A DNA stretch of 64,000 nucleotides from Allomuricauda sp. (GTDB lineage: Bacteria; Bacteroidota; Bacteroidia; Flavobacteriales; Flavobacteriaceae). The notes under the pieces are model-generated. The model was given only the letters and a program-made list of their open reading frames with translations, was not told where the DNA came from and ran no database searches. The position numbers were made by a program, and so were the translations under genes. The DNA lies in contig NZ_JANQLX010000014.1 in NCBI RefSeq assembly GCF_028280385.1, positions 62,001 through 126,000 on the forward strand, given 5' to 3'. Of this stretch, positions 43,229 through 54,200 are shown in pieces (position 1 is the first letter of the stretch; each line of letters begins with the position of its first letter).

Positions 43229-46200
43229 CTATGATGGAATTTTATGCACTAGCATTTTGCCGTTGTTTACGGCGCTTATAAGATACTTTTGCTGATTGCT
43301 GGTTTCAATGAGTTCCAAACTCTTTACATTGCCTTCCAAAAATAAACCCGTTTGCTGTTGCGGAATAGGGGTATAGCCATCGTTTCCGTTAGACAATAGA
43401 ATGAGCCCAGTAATAGCGTCCAATCTTGGGGTTTCCACTTCGGTGTCATAGATATTCCCGCCAGCTATGATATCATCGTGACCATCGTTGTTCAGGTCTA
43501 GGAAAACGCAATCCAGGAGCGGAAAGGTCTGCGCCTGTATGGGCAGTACTTTTTTCTCAAATTGGCCATTTCCCTTGTTGATCAGCAGAACGGATTGGAA
43601 TTCAGTGACACTTCGCTCGTAGGAAGTTTCCAGTTTCTCACCATAAATATCCACCAAACTTGCATTGGCAAACTCGCTATACGTTTCAAATTTATCTTTG
43701 ATAAATGGCATTTGTTGTGAGGAACACTCGCGTCCGCGGACCGGGACATAGGTTCCGTTGTATTTTTTGCTCAGTACAATATCGTTGGTTCCATTGTCAT
43801 CAAAATCTGCCGCATAAATTTTGAACGGTTTTTCCTTGGACGCTTTAAATTTGATATTGAGTCCGGCATTGCCCACCACATAATCCTTCAGGCCGTCGTT
43901 GTTCACATCGGTTTCATTTACGGAGAACCACCAGCCTTTTTCCTGTAGCGCGGAATCTTCTTGGGAACGGTTTTGGAAAGTACCTTGTTGATTGATAAAA
44001 ACCCCAATTCCGGTCCATTCGCCCACAGCGATGAAATCTTCCCAACCATCGTTGTTCACATCCGTGGTCTGGAGATCATTGATAATCCCAAAATTTTCCA
44101 GATCTGGTGCTACACTCTGCGTGACATCCACAAGAGTACCTTGGTCATTTTCGTAAATAGCGGAAGGCTGGTGATTGGGATACATACTGGGAACCACACG
44201 GTTGCCCACAATAATATCACTGTCGCCATCCTTGTCAAAATCGATAAAGGTGACCGCCTTACCATTTTTTGGGAATTTGGAAAGCACATCACTTTGAAGT
44301 CTTCTAAAATTGCCCTTGCCATCATTAAGGTAGATACGGTCTGCATGGTAGGAGGAATGTTCAGAAAATTCATTTCCACCACTTACCACGTAAAGGTCCA
44401 TGTCAGAATCCCCATCAAAATCGACAAATATGGACTCCATATCTTCAAAAATGGAATCTTGGGTTAGGGCAGGGGAGTCCATTTTCTTAAATCCATTGTT
44501 GGTTTGAAGAAATAGCTGCCCAGATTGTCCAGATGCACCTCCAATATGGAGGTCCATCAATCCATCATTGTTTATGTCCCCTTTGGTAACAAACGGCCCC
44601 AAACTGGATTGTTTGTAGGGCAAAAGAATTTCCTTCTCAAAATCATCAAAAGGGTTTTCCCTATGGGTAAATTCCAAGCCCAGGGTTCTGGGATCGACTT
44701 CTTGGAACATGCCAGAGTCTCCGGGAGAAGCTATGGGCTGGGTGGCTGACGCTTCCTTAAAGACAATAGTACTATTTGCTGCGATATTAAATCGCTGTTC
44801 CATTTTTCCCGAAGGCCAATAAATGGATACGGTATCCACCACATTATGATTGCCCAAACCAAACAAGGCGTTGTTCTCTTGGGAGGATCTATAGCCCCTT
44901 ACCCGTTTCATCTCGATCATCTGGGAAGTGCCCCCGGCCGAAATCTCCACTTTTGGGAAAGCGTCTGAAGTCTTGTCGGCCATTTGCACCTTAAGATAGT
45001 TTCCTGTGCCCATTTCCACGGCCTTATTCTGGTAAACAAAGGCCTCATCGTCCATATTGTTCACAATCAGGTCCAAGTCCCCATCATTGTCCAAATCGCC
45101 GCTAGCGGCCCCATTGCTAAACGAAAAATCGTCCAATCCCCAATCTTGGGAGACATTTTTGAACTTCAGCTCAGAGGTTCTTTTGTACATGATGTTCGGC
45201 AATCTCTCCGACGGCATGGATTCATACAAGCGTTGCTTTACATCCAACGGGACATTGTTGCCATACTTTTGCCGGGCTTCAAACACTTGGCGTTGGAGGT
45301 CATTGTCTAGGGCATAACGTCGGTAACCATTGGTGATATGGATGTCTTTATGACCGTCCAGGTCAAAATCGTTCATGAGAACGGACCAACTCCAATCCGT
45401 ATTGGCCACGCCTGAAAGTTGGGAGATATTGTTGAATTTTAACCCACCAATATTTTTTTGGAGGGAATTGTACATATATTGATACTGGAAATCCGCTGTA
45501 TTGACCAAATAGTCAAATCTGCCCGTACTCATGGAAGCCATTAAGGTCTTGGACCGTACATGGTCATTGGCGGCCATGTCCAATACAAAAATGTCCTGTA
45601 ACTTATCATTGTCCAGATCGGCAATGTCCAGACCCATGCCATAGAATGATATTTGTTTGGTGGTTTCCTTGATTTGGTCCGAAAATGTGCCATTTTTATT
45701 GTTGATGTACAGCACATCGGGCAAGTAGTAGTCACTGGCAAGGTAAATATCAAGCCATCCATCCTCATTGATGTCGGAAACGGCAAGCCCAAGTCCAAAT
45801 ATGGGTTTTTCCAGTCCGGCCTGTCTCGTGATATCCACAAATTTACCGCCATCATTTCTGTATAGATGGGAGGAATTAAAGTAGATACTTTCTGGATTCG
45901 ATTTTAGGTAACGTTCAAGACTGATAGGGTCAAATCCGTACAGTTCATTTTCGTTCATTACCATACAATCCAAATCGCCATCTTTATCAAAATCAAAAAA
46001 AGCAGATTGCGTACTTATACCCATGTCACCTAATCCGTATTGCTCTGCCTGTTCGTCAAAAGTGCCATCCTGTTGGTTGATGAACAACAGGTTTTTTCTG
46101 TTGTCACGGTTTTTTGGACCACCCTGGGAGATATAAATATCCATCCAGCCATCTGAATTGATATCGGCAAAGGTTACCCCATTGGACCAAAATTTACCGG

Positions 46201-46564
46201 TATTTATGCCAGATGAGGCGGTAATGTCCTTAAACTTGAACCCACCTTGATTCAGATAAATCCTATTGGGCACCTGATTTCCACAGAAAACCACATCCAA
46301 AAGGCCATCATTGTTGAGATCTTCTAGTCCAACCCCTGCTCCATTATAAAAATAATCATAATCGAAGAGGTTTTCCAGAGTGCTTACGTCGTGGGTGAGG
46401 GCATTGTTAAAATCAATGCCGGTTTCCGAACTATTCAATTTTAGGAATAGCGGTGTCTTATCTTGTTTTGATGCAATGGCTTTATCTTCTGTTTGGTCCT
46501 TGGCATCCTTCTTACAGCCAAGCATCAAAAGAAACACTAAAATTAAAATGCTGGGTTTGGGCAT
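43229..46564 (-). CDS. VCBS/FG-GAP repeat lipoprotein with ASPIC/UnbV domain
   Basis: A 1,111-residue protein with lipobox LMLGC (after MPKPSILILVFL), so probably surface- or periplasm-anchored. More than ten calcium-type repeats of the form DxNxDGxxD (DLNNDGLLD, DINSDGWMD, DFDKDGDLD and others) fold as integrin-like propellers. Residues about 500-600 match the ASPIC/UnbV module (VSIYWPSGKMEQRF). The role is probably glycan or protein binding at the surface. A second ATG six codons upstream is also possible. It follows the arylsulfotransferase gene by 86 bases. Confidence 0.88.
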   Translation of the reverse strand: MPKPSILILVFLLMLGCKKDAKDQTEDKAIASKQDKTPLFLKLNSSETGIDFNNALTHDVSTLENLFDYDYFYNGAGVGLEDLNNDGLLDVVFCGNQVPNRIYLNQGGFKFKDITASSGINTGKFWSNGVTFADINSDGWMDIYISQGGPKNRDNRKNLLFINQQDGTFDEQAEQYGLGDMGISTQSAFFDFDKDGDLDCMVMNENELYGFDPISLERYLKSNPESIYFNSSHLYRNDGGKFVDITRQAGLEKPIFGLGLAVSDINEDGWLDIYLASDYYLPDVLYINNKNGTFSDQIKETTKQISFYGMGLDIADLDNDKLQDIFVLDMAANDHVRSKTLMASMSTGRFDYLVNTADFQYQYMYNSLQKNIGGLKFNNISQLSGVANTDWSWSVLMNDFDLDGHKDIHITNGYRRYALDNDLQRQVFEARQKYGNNVPLDVKQRLYESMPSERLPNIMYKRTSELKFKNVSQDWGLDDFSFSNGAASGDLDNDGDLDLIVNNMDDEAFVYQNKAVEMGTGNYLKVQMADKTSDAFPKVEISAGGTSQMIEMKRVRGYRSSQENNALFGLGNHNVVDTVSIYWPSGKMEQRFNIAANSTIVFKEASATQPIASPGDSGMFQEVDPRTLGLEFTHRENPFDDFEKEILLPYKQSSLGPFVTKGDINNDGLMDLHIGGASGQSGQLFLQTNNGFKKMDSPALTQDSIFEDMESIFVDFDGDSDMDLYVVSGGNEFSEHSSYHADRIYLNDGKGNFRRLQSDVLSKFPKNGKAVTFIDFDKDGDSDIIVGNRVVPSMYPNHQPSAIYENDQGTLVDVTQSVAPDLENFGIINDLQTTDVNNDGWEDFIAVGEWTGIGVFINQQGTFQNRSQEDSALQEKGWWFSVNETDVNNDGLKDYVVGNAGLNIKFKASKEKPFKIYAADFDDNGTNDIVLSKKYNGTYVPVRGRECSSQQMPFIKDKFETYSEFANASLVDIYGEKLETSYERSVTEFQSVLLINKGNGQFEKKVLPIQAQTFPLLDCVFLDLNNDGHDDIIAGGNIYDTEVETPRLDAITGLILLSNGNDGYTPIPQQQTGLFLEGNVKSLELIETSNQQKYLISAVNNGKMLVHKIPS

Positions 46565-46650
46565 TGATGATCTAATTAGCATTGAAATATACTATAAATA
46601 ATAGATGTCAAGTAATCTATTAACAGTGGTATGGTGTTAAACCTTGGGGT

Positions 46651-48012
46651 TTACAGTCCTAGGGCCGCAACACCGGGATCGTCCAAATCATAGTGGTACG
46701 ATCTCCAGAAGAATCCTTCTGTGCTGAACTTCCAGACTACCTCACCGGATTCTGTAACTTCCCATACGCCAAAATCACCTTCGGTAATCAGTCTATTGCC
46801 ACTCGGAATCCTTACCATTCCGGAGACTCTTGGTGCGTACAGGGCCTCATCGGTAAAACTCCAGGCTATTCCAGGTTCATTGTCGGTATTGGGCTGCAGT
46901 TCCAATGGGTCTGGAAGAAGTAATTCATAGGCAGTGGATTGCAATAAATCGGCACCATTCATATAAATGGAAAATTTTCCGAGGTCTGCGCCATCCAGCA
47001 ATCGCGGGTGATGGTTGTTTCTGAACAGTCTTTCGCCCATGGCATTGTCGTATGCTTTTGGGTTTCCAAAACGATATATCAAGTCTCCACCCATGTTGTA
47101 GTTGCCGCCAGAGCCGGTTACTGCTTCTTCGGAAGTGGTACTATGGTCAATGACCCAGACTTCGTGATAGAAGTTAACACTGAGAAAAATAAGGTCGTTT
47201 ACCTCATCGTATTCAAGGCCATTGGCGTGCATGATATCGCCTTCCTTATCGGTGACATAATTTAGGTTGATAAGATTTGGATTGTCGGCTATGACCCCAA
47301 AATTGTCTTTTGTGTCGTCATGGTCTTGAATGATATGGTCCCAGGCGTGCCATTCCCAAACAATTTCATTAGTGGTGGGATCCACTTCAATAATGGCCTC
47401 GGGAAAAATGTCAATTTCCAAACTGGAGCCTGCTTGTTCAGCCTCCGCCGCCGTTCTGCGTTCCCATACAATGGTAATCACATTTCCATTGGGCAGGAGT
47501 TCTACATCATGGTGGGTAATATATTCTGCTGACGAATAATCAAAATTCCAATCTACGGAACTATCTGGATTTACAAACTGGAGCTTACCTCCTTGACCTC
47601 CATATTGAATTTCCGGACTCTCTGCCTTCATGATTCCCAAAAGACGGCCGTCTGGCAGGAGTTCAACATCGTTACCTATACCAAAAGGGAGGTCCCATTC
47701 GTACACAATGGTTGCATCCTTGTCCATAAGGTAAACCCTATCAGCTCCGGCATCATTGATCAATACGTATCCCTCGCTTACCAGGTCTGCATTGAAAACT
47801 TCAACAGTGCCTGCTTTTTCACCTACTCCGGGAGGGTCAACGGGCTCGTCGTCCGTGGTAGGTTCATCATCCGTTGTGGGTTCGTCGTCATTCTGACCTA
47901 TTGGGGTATCGTCTACTGGATCGGTGGTGGTATTATCATCATTGTTACAGGCATTCATTAAGAACAAAATGGACAATAATGAAGCCAGGATCCATTGAAA
48001 AGTGCGCTTCAT
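46651..48012 (-). CDS. Arylsulfotransferase-like (ASST) propeller lipoprotein
   Basis: A 453-residue protein with lipobox MNAC (MKRTFQWILASLLSILFLMNAC) followed by an Asp/Glu/Thr/Pro-rich linker with TTDDEP repeats (about residues 24-60). The body has the six-bladed ASST propeller signature: HDVELLPNGNVITIVWE, EIVWEWHAWDHI, HANGLEYDEVNDLIFLS, and RIPSGNRLITEGDFGVWEVTESGEVVW. True ASST enzymes move sulfate between phenols via a catalytic His; the HHDVEL and NHHPR histidines are present, but which is catalytic is not certain. Anchored outside the inner membrane. It lies downstream of the SusCD operon terminator. Confidence 0.82.
   Translation of the reverse strand: MKRTFQWILASLLSILFLMNACNNDDNTTTDPVDDTPIGQNDDEPTTDDEPTTDDEPVDPPGVGEKAGTVEVFNADLVSEGYVLINDAGADRVYLMDKDATIVYEWDLPFGIGNDVELLPDGRLLGIMKAESPEIQYGGQGGKLQFVNPDSSVDWNFDYSSAEYITHHDVELLPNGNVITIVWERRTAAEAEQAGSSLEIDIFPEAIIEVDPTTNEIVWEWHAWDHIIQDHDDTKDNFGVIADNPNLINLNYVTDKEGDIMHANGLEYDEVNDLIFLSVNFYHEVWVIDHSTTSEEAVTGSGGNYNMGGDLIYRFGNPKAYDNAMGERLFRNNHHPRLLDGADLGKFSIYMNGADLLQSTAYELLLPDPLELQPNTDNEPGIAWSFTDEALYAPRVSGMVRIPSGNRLITEGDFGVWEVTESGEVVWKFSTEGFFWRSYHYDLDDPGVAALGL
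47843..47896 (-). repeat. Three 18-base tandem units in the linker of the arylsulfotransferase-like gene
   Basis: Units begin at 47843, 47861 and 47879 and encode a TTDDEP-type hexapeptide repeat just after the lipobox. They differ by a few bases each. It is a coding microsatellite-like expansion of a flexible linker. Confidence 0.65.
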
Positions 48013-48111
48013 AGTAATTTTTAGACTAAAGGTAATTAAATTCAGAAATACTGATCGGCTCCCATAGGGAGTCGGAGTGTTGGGCCCATACTTAAGGTAT
48101 TGGGAAGATTT

Positions 48112-48142
48112 AAAAAAAGGGGCATCTTAAGATGCCCCTTTT
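48112..48142. terminator. Terminator of the SusC-SusD-lipoprotein operon
   Basis: GGGGCATCTTAAGATGCCCC (48119-48138) is a fully self-complementary 20-mer. On the minus strand it is followed by seven T; on the plus strand by TTTTCTTTT. It is 24 bases past the lipoprotein stop. Confidence 0.9.
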
Positions 48143-48166
48143 CTTTTATATAATAGCTATGCTATA

Positions 48167-49444
48167 TTATTCACATACAAGAATTGGAATCTCTCCCACA
48201 TCTGGGCTAGGACCACCTGCTGCTGCAGTCTTTAGGTTGGGATCTTGGATGGTATAAGTTACCTCACTATCCCAATCACCAGAGATAAAGGTGATTACCA
48301 AAGAAACTGAGCCTTCTGGTACGTCAAAGGTAGCAGAACCGTTCTCACCAGCTTCAAGTGTATATTCAACAACACCAGCGTCATCGATATTTACACCTAT
48401 GGCAGCACCATTCCATCCGTCTCCGTAGCTATCGAAGAAGTTAATGGTGTACTCTCCTGGGAACGGAGCATCAGCATTCAACTGGATACATTCTGTTACG
48501 AAAACAGCCCTGTAGTACTCTGTATCGTTCTCATCAGTGGTAACAACCCTTCCGTCAGCCGTTACGATTTCGTAACGCAACTGGAATTCGTCATTTACAC
48601 CTAGGTCATCGAAAGTCAAGTTGGGACCGTAAAGATCATCCAAAGTAATTACCAAATCCAAAGAGCTTACGCCTTCTTCGATGTCCAAATCGGCAATGTT
48701 CCAAGATTGGTAAAGTGCTTCTGGCTCTGAAAGGCTAACATCGTCAACAATACTTCTGTCTACAAAAGCACGATATAGGTTCAAAGTCTCAACCAAAGCC
48801 TGATCGTTACCATCATCAATAGTAATGGAAACGGAGTAGTCCTCATTAGGGTTGGTCAAGGAAACCTCATTGGCATTTACATCCTCAATATCGAAAGCGA
48901 TACCGTCGTCCACCAACTCAGTGTACTGGTAAGGAGAGCTAAAGAAAGAACCTCCACTTACGTTACCAGTTGTGTCTGAGTTTTTGAAAGATCTACCATC
49001 GGTAAGGAAAAGCTCCATATCGATTACAAACTGATCTCCAGGAAGAACATCGGTAAGTGCAACTCCGGTAGCAGAAAGTACTTCGGCCATTGTAACACTG
49101 TATTCGAAGCTTGGCAATCCATCAGTCTCACCAAACTCACTTGCTGGAATAGTGGCCAATGTAGCGTTGGCTACAGAATCGTCAGTCCCGTTGTTGTCCA
49201 CAAAACTAGCTGTGATTTCAACACGGTCCAACAAGGCACCACCTTCAGCGTCCTGCTCTTGGATAGAGAACGCTAGTTCACTTGCAGTATCGAACATATC
49301 CAACGCTCCAGTCGCGGAAAGCGTTCTTAGAATAGCTCCACTGGTCACGGTTTCCTGAACAAGTACCGAAACCTTATCGTCTTCGCTACACCCTGCCATA
49401 AAAATGCCTAGGGCAAGCAAGACATAGATCTTGAAATTTTTCAT
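48167..49444 (-). CDS. Surface lipoprotein of the SusCD operon
   Basis: A 425-residue protein with lipobox FMAGC (MKNFKIYVLLALGIFMAGCSED). The body is beta-rich and repetitive, with acidic loops. The last 110 residues contain EYTINFFDSYGDGWNGAAIGV, a domain seen in many Bacteroidota surface proteins, followed by an Ig-like end. It is the third gene of an operon with SusC and SusD and so probably binds the same nutrient on the cell surface, like SusE/SusF. An earlier ATG at 49468 is equally open and 11 bases after the susD stop; the later one starts the signal peptide directly. Confidence 0.82.
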   Translation of the reverse strand: MKNFKIYVLLALGIFMAGCSEDDKVSVLVQETVTSGAILRTLSATGALDMFDTASELAFSIQEQDAEGGALLDRVEITASFVDNNGTDDSVANATLATIPASEFGETDGLPSFEYSVTMAEVLSATGVALTDVLPGDQFVIDMELFLTDGRSFKNSDTTGNVSGGSFFSSPYQYTELVDDGIAFDIEDVNANEVSLTNPNEDYSVSITIDDGNDQALVETLNLYRAFVDRSIVDDVSLSEPEALYQSWNIADLDIEEGVSSLDLVITLDDLYGPNLTFDDLGVNDEFQLRYEIVTADGRVVTTDENDTEYYRAVFVTECIQLNADAPFPGEYTINFFDSYGDGWNGAAIGVNIDDAGVVEYTLEAGENGSATFDVPEGSVSLVITFISGDWDSEVTYTIQDPNLKTAAAGGPSPDVGEIPILVCE

Positions 49445-49479
49445 GTAATTGAATTTTACGTTTTTCATCGCTCTTTTTT

Positions 49480-51201
49480 TTAGTTAGCCGCAGGAGCGGA
49501 GGGGTTAGTATCCCAGAATACGGGCTGAGTCTGATCAGTTTTTTGACTGATGTTAGAGTTGTTGTTCACCGCATTTGCAGGATAATACATAGATCTAATG
49601 AAAGTACCTGGATCTGGCTCCAAGTTTGGCTGTAATGTAGTTGGGAACCCGGTTCTTCTGTAGAAGTTGTAAGGCTCAACTCCGTTACCGAAGTGTGCAA
49701 TAAAGTACTGCTCACCCAATACATCCCATTTTCCATTGTCATCAGCGTCGTCAAAAGCGATACCTACTTGGGTGGCATACGCATTTACATCAGCTTCAGA
49801 AGGTACAAAGGAAAGGTCGGCACCAGCTTCTCTTCCTGTAAGGAATGCTTGAACCTTGGCAACAGACTTTGCATATCCTTCCAACATGAATGTTCTTGCT
49901 TGAGGAGTATTACCTGCTACCATCGCCATTTCAGCTCTCATGAAATCTACACCGAAGGCAGTCAAAAGGTTGGTGATACCAGTTCCACCACCACCAGCAC
50001 TAGGGCTAATGGCCAAGAAGCTGTCATCATCAAATCTACCACCTACAGGGTATGTACCGTAAGTTGCTCTAAGCAATCCATCTGGTGGAATACCATCAGC
50101 CTCACCGTGGGCTCTACCCCAGAATCCGTTAGGCAACCAGCAGAAATCCCCACCGAATCCGGCATTGATGTAGTGCTGCGGAGGAGTCTCCAAAGAACAG
50201 TTCAACAATTCCTCGTTTGGAGCAATCTCGGCACCAGGAACAGCGTTGGTCTGTCTGTAGAAGTAGTAGCGAGTCCTTGGATCGGCAGATTCGTCCATAA
50301 GGGACATCAACCAGTTGGACATGTATTCTCCGGCACCGGCAGCTTGGTAGTTGATACCATATCTTGGGTGTCTTGTATCAGGCTGTGTAGCACTGGTAGC
50401 TGGCCATCTCCATACGAAGTCATCTGCAGTATCCTGGATGTAGTTACCACTATTGATGATAGCGTTGAAGCTAGCCGCAGCGTTTGTGTCAACCAATCTA
50501 CGTTGTACGTGAATTTTTAGCTTAAGCGTATTGGCAGCTCTTACCCATTTGGTATAATCGTTACCATAGTAAAAATCCACCGCAGGGTTAGCAGTTGCAT
50601 TGCTATTGAAGTTGCTAATAGCTGAGTCAATTAGCGCCAAACAGGCATCATAGATGCTAGCACCTGTATCCACCGCAGGATTAAAGTTCTGTTGCTCACC
50701 TTGAACGATTTCAGTGTAAGGTACATCTCCGAAGAAATCCACCATGCTGATCATCAAGTATGCTTCGATGAATTGGGCTATACCAATGTGTCTTGTCAAA
50801 CCTGCTTCTTCAGCAAGTGGTGTCATGGCACGAATATCGGCAAGTACACCTCTATAGGCGTTCAGCCATTCATCGTTCATGTCACTATCTTGGTACACGG
50901 TATTATAGTTCCTACCGTTCATGTTTACGATACGGGTCAATTCCATACCCAATTCATTGAAACCGTCACCAGTGGTGTTACCACCAGATTGCCAGTTATC
51001 ATTAAGGTCAAAATCCGCATCTCCTTCAAACTGTCGTACAAAGTCTTCTTGTATCGAGTTTAAGAAGAAGTCAACTCCCGCCTGATCTGGAGTCAGGAAA
51101 TTTGGGTTGGCGGTAAGGTCGAGCTCCGTGGTCTCACAAGAGGTGAATGCAAGCAATCCTCCTAAGACCGTCAAAGTCATATATCTGCTAATGTTTTTCA
51201 T
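49480..51201 (-). CDS. SusD/RagB-family outer-membrane lipoprotein
   Basis: A 573-residue lipoprotein (lipobox FTSC in MKNISRYMTLTVLGGLLAFTSCE) of the SusD-like type 2 group. NPNFLTPDQAGVDFFLNSIQEDFVRQ, HIGIAQFIEAYLMISMVDFFGDVPYTE and the TPR-like helices around WVRAANTLKLKIHVQRRL are characteristic. It caps the SusC transporter and binds the incoming ligand. Its gene follows susC by 19 bases and precedes the third lipoprotein by 11-35. The ligand is not shown; no glycan hydrolase is encoded nearby. Confidence 0.92.
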   Translation of the reverse strand: MKNISRYMTLTVLGGLLAFTSCETTELDLTANPNFLTPDQAGVDFFLNSIQEDFVRQFEGDADFDLNDNWQSGGNTTGDGFNELGMELTRIVNMNGRNYNTVYQDSDMNDEWLNAYRGVLADIRAMTPLAEEAGLTRHIGIAQFIEAYLMISMVDFFGDVPYTEIVQGEQQNFNPAVDTGASIYDACLALIDSAISNFNSNATANPAVDFYYGNDYTKWVRAANTLKLKIHVQRRLVDTNAAASFNAIINSGNYIQDTADDFVWRWPATSATQPDTRHPRYGINYQAAGAGEYMSNWLMSLMDESADPRTRYYFYRQTNAVPGAEIAPNEELLNCSLETPPQHYINAGFGGDFCWLPNGFWGRAHGEADGIPPDGLLRATYGTYPVGGRFDDDSFLAISPSAGGGGTGITNLLTAFGVDFMRAEMAMVAGNTPQARTFMLEGYAKSVAKVQAFLTGREAGADLSFVPSEADVNAYATQVGIAFDDADDNGKWDVLGEQYFIAHFGNGVEPYNFYRRTGFPTTLQPNLEPDPGTFIRSMYYPANAVNNNSNISQKTDQTQPVFWDTNPSAPAAN

Positions 51202-51220
51202 TATAATTATTGTTATGTTC

Positions 51221-54200
51221 TTAGAATGATGCTTTTACACTAAGTCCGTATCTTCTTGAGCTTGGTCCGTTGATAAAGTCGAAACCAAATCCGTTACCTA
51301 CACCAGTACCACTTGTGTTTGGATCAAAGCGCGCTCCTTTAGGAGTGTTGATGGCTCTGTACCATAGGTTGTTTCCAGAAATTGTAAAGGAAAGGGAACC
51401 GAAAGGTGTTTTATCCAAAAACTTGGATGGAAGGCTATAGCTCAAAGAAGCTTCCTGCAACCTAACTGTTGTGGCATCGTAAACTTGAAGCTCACTTGGG
51501 CCAAATAGAAGGTTACTGAAGAAATACGTTGAGTTGTTGATCTGTCTGTTGTTGACATTACCGTTAGCATCAACTCCAGGTAGAATAAAGGTGTTTTCCC
51601 TGTCAATGGTCTCCGTGATCAATCCTCTACCCAATAGTGTAGAGATTGTAGAAGAGTAAACGTCACCACCTTGTGTCCAGTTCCACTGGAAGCCAAGTGT
51701 GAAGTTTTTGTAGGAAAGACTGTTTCTAACGTTGGCTACCCAGTCTGGGTTTGGATCTCCAATAATACCATCGTTAGGATCTTGTACGTAGTTACCATCT
51801 GCACCAACAACGTAGTTACCGTTGGCATCAGTAGCGATTCTACTTCCGAAGAATACCCCTAGAGGCTCTCCTTCGATCGCAGCGTTACCCAAGTTGGAGA
51901 ATCCAGAGTAAACTACTTGGTCTGTATCCAATCCAAGGTCGGTAACTGTTGTTTCGTAGGCAGTGAAGTTCAAGTTGGTGCTCCAATCGAAATCACCTTC
52001 TTCATCACCTCTGATCCAGTTAACACCCAAATCCAACTCAATACCTTCAGACTCGATCTCACCAATGTTGGTTGCTGTTACTGTAAATCCAGTAGCAGGA
52101 TCAAGAGGTCTGTCCAAGATCAAATCATTGGTCTTTCTTTGGTAGATGGAAGCATCCAAAGTAATTCTGCTGTTCCACCATCTAGACTCGATACCAATTT
52201 CAATCTCTTCCAATGTTTCTGGTTGAAGGTTAGGATTACCTAAACGGGTACCAGTAGTATTTGTTACTACGTTCTGACCTGTTCCGTCCTGTACATCTTG
52301 AGTATCCAAAATCAAAGTACTTGCTACAGGATAGTTAGTGGTCAATACATCAAAGTTTGCAGAAACCCCGATACCACCGCGAATCTTCAAGTAGTTCAGT
52401 ACATTTTCAGATTTCAATCCGTCTATTGCAGCAGTTGGAATGAAAGACAAACTTGCTGATGGGTAGAACTGGGAACGGTTCTCCTTAGAGAAGTTGGATA
52501 CCCAGTCGTTCCTGGCAGCAACAGTTAGATAAAGGTAGTTGTCATAATCAAAATCCGCTTGGGCATAAACCCCTGCAATGTTCTCCTCACTAAAAGTTTG
52601 GATTTCGTTTTGGTTCAAGAAGTTGAAGTGTCTTAGTACTCCAAATACCTGCTGACCATCACTGGCTACACCATTTTGATCGAATACCGTTCTTCTGGTA
52701 GTAGCACCAATGTTGAAAGTAGAACCAATTTTCTCAGTTATGTCGTAATCACCATTGATCACAAGGTTGTGGTCCCAAATGGTGTTGGTGTTGTTCCAAG
52801 TTTCGTAAACTCCACTTGCCAACCTTACATCACCAGAGTTACTGTTGATACCTCCTTTGTTCTGGAAGTTGGTGTTGTTCTCACTATAAATGTCAATACC
52901 TGCACGGTAAACAATGTTCAAGTTGTCATTAAGTGCGTATTGTACGGTTGCTTGACCGAACACCCTGTTGGTCTCCTGATTGGTTTCAGCATTGTTTATT
53001 GTCCACAATGGGTGCTGAATGGAGTTGTTCTGTCTGTAGTAAACACTACCACCAGTAATTGGGTCTTGGAATGGAAGACCTTGAACGTCGATACTTCTTG
53101 GAGTAAACCAAAGGTCACCAAAAACAGAAGAACCTGTGCCGGTTGCTCCGTTACCCTGGCTCAATGCTACAGGAGGGGAGATGAATTTGGTTCTTGCGAA
53201 GTTCATGGTTCCATTAATGGTGAACTTGTTGGAAAGTTGTGCTCTACCACCAACAGAAAGAGTGTTACGTGTTACACTGTTGTTTGGAGTAAATCCGTTA
53301 TCCTTAAGGTAACCGTAGTTCATGTTGTAACCAACCTTACCGTCGTCAGAAGTACCTCTAACGTTAACAGATGTATTGGCAACAGTACCTGTCTTAAAGA
53401 ATTTTCTAACACTGTCATAAGGTCTCCACTCGTAACGCTGTCCCTGGAATTCTGGGAATGCAGCCTGAATGGCAGCTGTAGAAGTGGAGTAAGGGTGAGC
53501 CAAGGTTCCTTGGTCATCGATGGCAGCTTGTGCGCCCCATCCTGAAGCTCCTTCTCTTCTAAAGCTTGGTCCCCAGTTACTGAAGAACCATCCAAAAGAC
53601 TGGTCGAAACCATTACCGTACTCATCTTGGTAGTCTGGCAACGAAGCGATGTCGTTGAAGAACATTGAAGAGTTAACAGTGATTTCGGTTTTCTTTGGGC
53701 CTGCTTGTGAAGATCCACCTTTGGTGGTGATCAAGATTACCCCGTTACGTCCTTGTGAACCATAAAGAGTTGCCGCAGCAAGACCCTTAAGAACGTTTAC
53801 GCTTTCGATACTATTTGGGTCAAGGTCCAAGAATCTACTAGATCCGTTGTTACCGTTAACGAAATCCTGTCTGTCGCCATTTCTACCCATGGAGTTGGTG
53901 TCCGTACTAAAAGGCACACCGTCAATGATGAACAAAGCTTGGTTACTACCACTAAAGGTAGTCTGACCCCTAATAACGATATTGGTACCAGAACCGGAAA
54001 GACCACTTTGTTGGGTAATCTGTACCCCGGAAGCTTTTCCTTGAAGTACCCTGGCCACATCACCTTCGGGACGTTGTTCCAAATCATCGGCGCCAACTTC
54101 CGTTACCGCATAACCCAGAGCTTGCTTCTCCCTTTTGATACCAAGGGCCGTAACCACAACCTCTTCTAGGGCTTGGGTATCTTCTTCCATTTGGACATTG

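Noticed and set aside
48056..48074. Hairpin around CTCCC-ATA-GGGAG upstream of the arylsulfotransferase-like gene
   Set aside because: No T-run follows, and a strong terminator already lies nearby; no role can be supported.
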